A stretch of 64,000 nucleotides of DNA from Trichobilharzia szidati (Eukaryota > Platyhelminthes > Trematoda > Strigeidida > Schistosomatidae), in contig OX235277.1 in assembly GCA_944472155.2 (NCBI GenBank), forward strand, positions 12,100,804 to 12,164,803. Reading direction: 5' to 3'. Each line of letters starts with the position of its first letter. Within the stretch, counting starts at the first letter, position 1. Below the pieces are notes generated by a model. The model was not told the origin of the DNA and searched no databases. It worked only from the letters and a program-made list of their open reading frames with translations. Shown piece after piece: positions 58,091-64,000 of this stretch. The translations under genes were made by a program, and so were the position numbers.

Positions 58091-60514
58091 ATGTGTATAT
58101 TCCGTGATTTGAAAAGGAGCAAGGACCGTTCGACGGTAAAGGAACTGAACAAGTTTCTACGTTTGTCCGTCAAGCTTGCTGAAGCGAATGCGAAAACTTC
58201 CTTCTGGAAAAGCTGTCTGGATAAGCATGAATACCCGAAAGCATTCTGGAAAAATCTGAGACGAAACCATATATCTCCCAATTCACGCACGCTCAGAAGA
58301 TACACCCAGAATCACATTGATGCCGTTCGATCCAGATTAGATGAACTTGAACAAAACGTCTCAATAAGCTCCCACGTTCTTTATGATTTAACTGTTGATG
58401 AACGGGTGTCATTCGAACACTACGCCAATACAGTCTCAGAGAAGAGAAAGGAAAATGTCATCATGACACTTAAACAGAGCCTAAAATCAGTCACCAAGGA
58501 AACAGCTTTCCCATCTTGTCCCGAGAAATATGTATTCAATTTTTCGGATGTCTCACTTTCACCGATTCAAATGCAACTGTTGTCGCTCGGACCAAAATTC
58601 TGTGATGCATCATCAAAAGTAAATGAATTGAACACCAAAGTACAATTCGAGAATTTGATTAGTCAGACGAATGATCTAGTCCCAATTTCATATGACAGTG
58701 CAGAACACTTCAAATCAACTGTTTTGAATTGCTACCTCGACTACATCAACAAAAAACCTAGACTTCGTAATATGCTTTCAAAAGAACATCGGAAGCAACT
58801 CAAAGAATTGAAATCAAATGAAAATCTGATAATAACTCGACCAGACAAAGGTTCTGGAATTGTCCTGCTTAACAAGTCAGACTATCTGAAGAAACTCTCG
58901 TCAATTCTATCTGATGACAGCAAATTTCAAAAACAGACGACCCAAAAAGATCCAACTGAACAGACGGAGCTCCAGCTAACCAACTTATTGAAAAAGATGA
59001 AAGATGAATCGATTATCAATACAGAACTCTATGAAAAACTTCGCCCATCTGGTTCTACATCGCCACGAATGTATGGACTACCCAAAGTGCACAAAAAGGG
59101 CGTCCCACTTCGCCCAATATTAGATATGATCAATTCGCCATATCACCTAATCGCGAAGTGGCTGGTAGAAATTCTTGGACCAGTGAAAGAAAAGTTGTCG
59201 AGATACAACCTCCGCGACACATTTGATTTCGTGGATTCAATTAAAAATGTCAACCTCGCAAATAAAAAGATGGTCTCCCTAGACGTCGTCTCTTTGTTCA
59301 CCAATGTTCCTCTGACAGAAACTATATGTTTCCTGTGTGACTTCATCCAATGCAGCAGCATAGATGTCGGCATACCGATGCATTATCTAAAGGAGCTGTT
59401 ACTACGCTGTACCTTCAACGTCTACTTCAGATTCAACAATGAAATCTACAAACAAACAGATGGCGTAGCAATGGGCTCGCCACTCGGACCACTCCTAGCC
59501 GACTGTTTTATGGCCAGCCTCGAAAACAGCTCCTTATCATCAACTATCGACGACCTTCATCTCTACAAGAGATACATTGATGATACTTTCATCATTTGTG
59601 ATGAGAAGCTGGACCTCGAAAAATTACTTCAAACCTTCAACAATGCCCACCCAAACATCGAATTTACACTTGAAACCGAATCCGATGGAATGTTCCACTT
59701 CCTGGACGTCCATCTGACAAGAAATGAAAACGACTCTTTGAAAAGGTCCATATACAAAAAGCCTACATGGACTGGAAAATTCATCAACTTTCAAAGCTTC
59801 GTGCCGCTAAGCAGAAAGAGGAACCTGATACACGCTCTTTCCTCGAGGATTCGGAAGATATGCAGCGAGGAAGTGATCGAAGAAGAACTGCGTAATCTCC
59901 GAAAAACCCTGATGGAAAACGGTTTTCCGCCCAGGTTCATAGACAAGAATCTCAAACCGAAGAAGACTTCAGAACAAGTCCAATCGGTCCCAAAGAAAAT
60001 ACTTCTGCTCAATCTAGAATTCAAAGGTGATATCGAAGCAGAAATCCTTCGCAAACGCCTCTCCAAATCGCTGAGGAAAACATACTTCGCCGCAAGCCTA
60101 CGACTGACGTTTTCCTGCAAGAAACTATTCAACCAGAACGCGAAAGACAAGCTGTCGCATTGGGCCACCTCAACATGCATATACCAGTTCACTTGCTCTT
60201 GTGGAGCTGAGTACATCGGCCGTACCATGCGCCAACTTGGAAAACGCGCTCGTGAACACTACCCAGCCTGGCTGGTAAAAGGAGAGCAAAAACGTGTAAA
60301 CAGTTCAGTGACAGAACATCTGGTCAACTCAGGACATTCAGCGCCTTTCGAAAAGTCCTTCAAAGTAATATACAAGATTCAACCAAACCTACCAAAGGGA
60401 GTGAAATCAAGACATTTGGGCATAGCTGAGGCGTTAGCTATCCAAAAACTCAAACCCACCCTTTGTATCCAAAAGAAATACATTCAACCCCTGTCCCTGC
60501 CATGGCCATCGTAA
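58091..60514 (+). CDS. Intact Penelope-like element ORF: reverse transcriptase + GIY-YIG endonuclease
   Basis: The open frame begins at 58022 with TTG, inside the pseudo-LTR repeat; the first ATG is 58091, giving 808 residues. Counted from 58022 (add-on of 23), domains are: T-R-P-D-K-G-S-G (~272-279), YGLPKVHK-x4-LRPI (~350-365), S-L-D-V-V-S-L-F-T-N-V-P (motif A, ~418-430), DGVAMGSPLGP (motif B, ~479-490), YIDDTFIICDE (catalytic motif C, ~517-527), F-L-D-V-H-L and WTGKFINFQSFVP. The C-terminal GIY-YIG endonuclease has CIYQFTCSCGAEYIGRT (~718-734), R-A-R-E-H-Y-P-A-W-L, T-E-H-L-V-N-S-G-H and A-E-A-L-A. PLE proteins nick DNA and reverse-transcribe their RNA at telomere-like or nicked ends. No stop or frameshift, so it may be a recent insertion and a source of activity. 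Schistosome PLEs of this type have been called Cercyon, I believe. Confidence 0.92.
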   Translation: MCIFRDLKRSKDRSTVKELNKFLRLSVKLAEANAKTSFWKSCLDKHEYPKAFWKNLRRNHISPNSRTLRRYTQNHIDAVRSRLDELEQNVSISSHVLYDLTVDERVSFEHYANTVSEKRKENVIMTLKQSLKSVTKETAFPSCPEKYVFNFSDVSLSPIQMQLLSLGPKFCDASSKVNELNTKVQFENLISQTNDLVPISYDSAEHFKSTVLNCYLDYINKKPRLRNMLSKEHRKQLKELKSNENLIITRPDKGSGIVLLNKSDYLKKLSSILSDDSKFQKQTTQKDPTEQTELQLTNLLKKMKDESIINTELYEKLRPSGSTSPRMYGLPKVHKKGVPLRPILDMINSPYHLIAKWLVEILGPVKEKLSRYNLRDTFDFVDSIKNVNLANKKMVSLDVVSLFTNVPLTETICFLCDFIQCSSIDVGIPMHYLKELLLRCTFNVYFRFNNEIYKQTDGVAMGSPLGPLLADCFMASLENSSLSSTIDDLHLYKRYIDDTFIICDEKLDLEKLLQTFNNAHPNIEFTLETESDGMFHFLDVHLTRNENDSLKRSIYKKPTWTGKFINFQSFVPLSRKRNLIHALSSRIRKICSEEVIEEELRNLRKTLMENGFPPRFIDKNLKPKKTSEQVQSVPKKILLLNLEFKGDIEAEILRKRLSKSLRKTYFAASLRLTFSCKKLFNQNAKDKLSHWATSTCIYQFTCSCGAEYIGRTMRQLGKRAREHYPAWLVKGEQKRVNSSVTEHLVNSGHSAPFEKSFKVIYKIQPNLPKGVKSRHLGIAEALAIQKLKPTLCIQKKYIQPLSLPWPS

Positions 60515-60690
60515 ACAGGTAAATTTTTTAATAATGACCATCCCATCGCCTTTCTTATCTAAACTTCCTGTTTATTCATGTTATTTTAAGTTTTCTTAAT
60601 CCCTGTCTACACTACCATATTTTCATATCCACACTTCCTGTTTATTTTGTCATTTTATTATCTCTACATATTTAATCCCTGATTGCATAA

Positions 60691-61043
60691 ACAATTATTC
60701 ACCACACGAGTTTCTTATCCAAACATCCTGCATATTTTGTTATTTTTACATTTCTAACCCCAATTGCACAATGTCAATTTTCTTAGTTATTATGCTACCT
60801 TGTTTTAGTTTTACCCATCCCCCTGTTTATTATGGCATTCTAATTCCTAATTGTAATTTTTATTAAAACAATTATTCATCACATTAGTTTCTTATCCAAA
60901 CATCCTGTATATTTTGTTATTTTTACATTTCTAACCCCAATTGCACAATGTCAATTTTCTTAGTTATTATGCTACTTTGTTTTAGTTTCACCCATCCCCC
61001 TGTTTATTATGGCATTCTAATTCCTAATTGTAATTTTCATTAA
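60691..61043 (+). repeat. Tandem duplication in PLE 3' UTR, period ~177 bp
   Basis: 60691-60867 and 60868-61043 are near-identical (ACAATTATTCA-CACA, TTTCTTATCCAAACATCCTG, CACCCATCCCCCTG-like words). A third, more diverged partial unit lies at 60563-60690. It lies between the PLE stop codon and the terminal hammerhead. Confidence 0.85.
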
Positions 61044-61108
61044 TTCAACCCCTAACCAGTAATTGTTCTGGAACTTTCCCATCCATTTGATATAAATACA
61101 CGAATGTA

Positions 61109-61152
61109 CAGCCTAGATGATGACTTCGTCGAAAAGAAAATTTTCTTCGCTG
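61109..61152 (+). ncRNA. Hammerhead-like motif in 3' pseudo-LTR of the intact PLE
   Basis: CAGC (61109-61112) pairs with GCTG (61149-61152) as stem I. CTAGATGA (61113-61120) is the conserved box with one inserted A. GAC-TTC-GTC (61122-61130) makes stem II. GAA (61131-61133) is exact. AAGAAAA/TTTTCTT (61134-61147) is a perfect self-complementary stem III, followed by C (61148) at the cleavage position. Stems I and III differ in sequence from the 49458 copy yet still pair. The inserted A may weaken it. Confidence 0.6.
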
Positions 61153-61934
61153 CAACTGTCTTTTAATTACTAATTTATTTCACACACTTCAGGTTTTTAA
61201 GGATTTAAGAATTAAAAAAAATAAAGGATTCTTCTTAACTTCAAGGGACTTATACAAATTTGAGTGTCTGCAAATAGTTACTTATGGCATCATTCAAACG
61301 ATGACATGAAGTCCGTTAGCAGGAAACTGCAAAGTAATGAACAGCATGTGCTGAGATGCTCTGCTTATACATCCCATGCACGGAGTGTCCAGGTTAATTC
61401 TACTGGTACGAACATTCTGAGGATGAAGTTATGAAAAGTGGATTAAAGACTGATGATTCAGTAACAAATAACTAGCAGTTCGCGCAGTGATCTTGTGTAC
61501 TCACCTGAGTCAAGAAAATTAAATACAAGGAAGAGCTGAGACACTGCGTAGTTTCATTTTTTATGAGTCATATCATAATTATTTACGGGGAGGAAAACAA
61601 AAGGGAGCTTTATCCTTTTCACAAATTGTTCCTAGTTTTTCATTGGATATTGAAATGATCAAGAACTTTCCGCCACTGTACTTTCGTATCATTTTCATGC
61701 AGCACGGTGGCCTCTTTAAATCACTGGGCTACCGGAATCTCCATCCATCGAAATTCCTAAACGTTTCTGCATTTCTTGTCATTTTAATCGTGGAAATGAG
61801 TTAGATAATCTCTGCATGAACTCGCGTTGATACTTAATTAACCTCCGAATAATAAAGAAAAACTTAAGTAATTAGCTCTCTGTTCACATGCACTCAACCA
61901 CAGATTATTACTGTGCATATATTTTTCTCTGTGT

Positions 61935-62280
61935 ACCTACCAGCATGACAGCTCCTATGGAGCGAGTTACAGAGGCCGCATAATTAGTCATGTTTATCGT
62001 CAGATTTCTGAACATCATCTTGCGTGGTTAAGTAAAGGACAGACGAAATCCACTCGTAGCTCTATTTTATCTAATCCTGTGGGTAAAGAACGCAAGATCA
62101 ATGTTAACAAGGTTTTCAAAGTCATCTACTGCAAACCAACTAATCTTATCCTTACCTTAACAGGTCGTCTACTGCATATTACTGAGGTTGGCTGTTGTAA
62201 TCTACAGTAAGAAATATAAATTCTGTATCCAAAAGAAGCTGGTTCAGATACTGTCCTCACCTTGGCCATCAGTGTTTTAA
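61935..62280 (+). pseudogene. PLE family 1 endonuclease fragment
   Basis: Y-G-A-S-Y-R-G-R-I-I, then Q-I-S-E-H-H-L-A-W-L-S-K-G, S-S-I-L, and a K-V-I-Y-C-K-P-T-N stretch match the GIY-YIG half of the 48.2 kb copy. The frame then breaks; Q-K-K-L-V-Q-like and P-W-P-S-V end words survive near 62250. A decayed terminus (GGAAAAAAGTCATTCTTTGCTC, in two pieces) is near 62510-62535. Confidence 0.7.
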
Positions 62281-63047
62281 ATGATTCTTAGTTCCTTGTG
62301 GAAATTTCTTTAATTTTATTTGATATTCTATATGCTATCACATTTTTATGCTAATTGTAATTTATGTCTCTTTCGTGGGCTGTAATTTCATCGTGATAGT
62401 ACTCAACAAATCGATAGTATATAAAAACACCAATATTGTTAATGAAAATTATTTCAGAATATTCTATGTATATGAACGCGTTTATATAACTGTAGAATCA
62501 GAAGAGGAAATTATTGGAAAAAAGTCATTCTTTGCTCAATTTTTTTTCTAAATTCTAAAGTAACAATTATTTCCATATTATAATTCTACAGTTTGTTACT
62601 TTTAACTTATGTACATACAGACGAGAAAAATAAATCTCCCACAGAAACTGTAATATTCTATGTCTGAACATTTTTATAAGTGGAGTTTCATTAACATCAT
62701 CAAAACTCATTAACTCATTAACTGCATTTATCTAACTGGTTTTATTTAAAGCATATTGGCTTGTCATTATCCTTAAGCAAAAATTATATCCTGCTGATTC
62801 TACGTAAGAAAAAGCAGGAATTAGTTGTCATTATATAATATGGATAAAAAAAATCCGTCTCTGAAATGTAGATGAATAGTTGTATGAAAAGCGAACAAAT
62901 TCAGGTTTGTATGTGGCACTATGCATTTGATAACATGACTTAGTAGTCACAATTTTTCTGGTTTCTTCCTATTTGAAATTTTTTTGAAAATTCTACTTCT
63001 TCATTCAACAAAGTGTTTATTGGATGGGGGAGATTATTATATTATTT

Positions 63048-63740
63048 TTGTTTCCTTTAGTTCCTAGAGGAACATAGGGCTTCAGCTGCACGTCCTAATT
63101 GCGTTCGGTTCTCTGCCAACATTTTCACCTGACTCCATATCTGCCCACAAGCTTTCATCTCCTCTTCACATGACTTCCCCATGTCACTCTCGCACTGACG
63201 ACCAACTTTTCGCTTCCCGTTTGAGGTCCACTCGAGTGATGGCCTGACGTGTGATGGTTTGTTTTCTCAGAGTATGGTCAATCCACCTCCATTTCTTCCT
63301 GCATATTTGTTGCACAATTGGTTCCTGCTGGGTTGGTTTGCTCCCAGAGATCCCTCTTGCTGATCTTTTCTGGCCAGCCATCTGATATTGAGTAGTATTG
63401 AGTGAAGACAGCTGCTGATGAAAGTCTACAGTTCGTTCCAAGTTTCCTTCATGACGCGGTGCCTGGTCTCTGATCTGTATGTTATCACTGAAGTTACATT
63501 GTAGTTGAAAATCCGTATCTTGTTTTTCATGCTGAGTGCTGCTGACCTCCACATAGACTTGAGAGAAATGAAAGCTTGCCTTGCTTTCTCAATCCTCGCT
63601 TTGATATCCTCGTCAGTTCCGCCCACAGTTGAAACGATGCTTCACGGACAGGTAGGTAAAGAAGGTTGCTTCTTTCAGATTTCTCCCATTTATGCTGATT
63701 GTTGTCTTTTGTTGTTGCTGTTGCTGTTAGCGATATAGAT
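63048..63740 (-). mobile_element. RTE/SR2-like remnant
   Basis: Minus frames give I-E-K-A-R-Q-A-F-I-S-L-K-S-M-W-R-S and N-Y-N-V-T-S-V-I-T-Y-R-S-E-T-R (from 63626). Then comes K-K-W-R-W-I-D-H-T-L-R-K and A-I-T-R-V-D (RTE C-terminal), ending at a tail whose complement is GCTGAAGCCCTATGTTCC-TCTAGGAACTAAAGG. Broken by frameshifts. Confidence 0.75.
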
Positions 63741-64000
63741 ACCTAGTTGTGACAAGGTTGGAATCGCCGGTGTTTAGATTTCTAGTACAGACGAAATTTA
63801 GACAAAATGGAACAATATATCTGTTGGTAGATTAGGTCTTCATTTTTTAACTAATAACCAAGAGTGAATCGGAATGAATCTCACTGTCTGATTCACTCAC
63901 ATAGGTGTAAACATTCATTTTATACACTATCTGATATGTGCTCAGTCCTTGAGAACCTTTATCATTTAGATACATAGTTGAATGCTATTACTATGTTTAG

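Noticed and set aside
60563..61043. CRISPR-like direct repeats
   Set aside because: Only two to three long adjacent units without spacers, in a eukaryotic retroelement UTR.

Overview
The window looks like nuclear DNA of a schistosomatid blood fluke (AT-rich, long introns, phase-1 GT-AG splicing of extracellular domains). The mobile-element set points the same way: Penelope-like elements (PLEs), an SR2/RTE-type non-LTR element, Gypsy-type remnants, and SM-alpha-like tRNA-derived repeats carrying hammerhead-ribozyme segments. I cannot name the species from sequence alone.

Host gene (plus strand, 2062..41995). Eleven exons can be joined by GT-AG junctions with every reading phase matching. They encode the C-terminal ~976 residues of a type I membrane receptor: three Ig domains, one clear FN3 domain (with a GFNGG-x2-Q signature like that of nephrin/Echinoid proteins), a divergent second FN3-like domain with a long low-complexity loop, one transmembrane helix near residues 770-792, and a ~184-residue cytoplasmic tail. 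The start of the gene lies upstream of the window. No second host gene was recognised.

The introns (up to ~8.6 kb) and the 3' flank (42-64 kb) hold mobile elements. (1) PLE family 1 (reverse transcriptase plus GIY-YIG endonuclease): one apparently intact copy at 58091..60514, a long 5'-truncated copy at 48184..49296, and decayed fragments at 14.1, 16.2-17.5, 26.2-27.8, 46.4-47.3 and 61.9 kb. Their 3' ends carry pseudo-LTR segments that can be folded as hammerhead ribozymes; two copies show compensatory changes in stem I and stem III. (2) PLE family 2, with a GAAACGTC-containing terminus: 5.6-6.6 kb (+), 44.0-45.0 kb (-), and a large inverted pair of its terminus at 37.24-37.43 kb. (3) A separate GIY-YIG reading frame at 45.4-46.0 kb. 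(4) Eight or more RTE/SR2-like remnants, all on the minus strand. (5) tRNA-derived short repeats of at least four kinds; the commonest carries a hammerhead-like segment and repeatedly occurs as head-to-head inverted pairs. (6) A 311-bp solo LTR with a 4-bp target duplication and a decayed Gypsy-type gag-protease stretch.

The working picture is an adhesion-receptor gene whose introns were expanded by retroelements. PLEs supply RT/endonuclease activity and may also have mobilised the ribozyme-bearing short repeats. The RTE element probably mobilised the tRNA-Glu-like SINE that shares its 3' tail.
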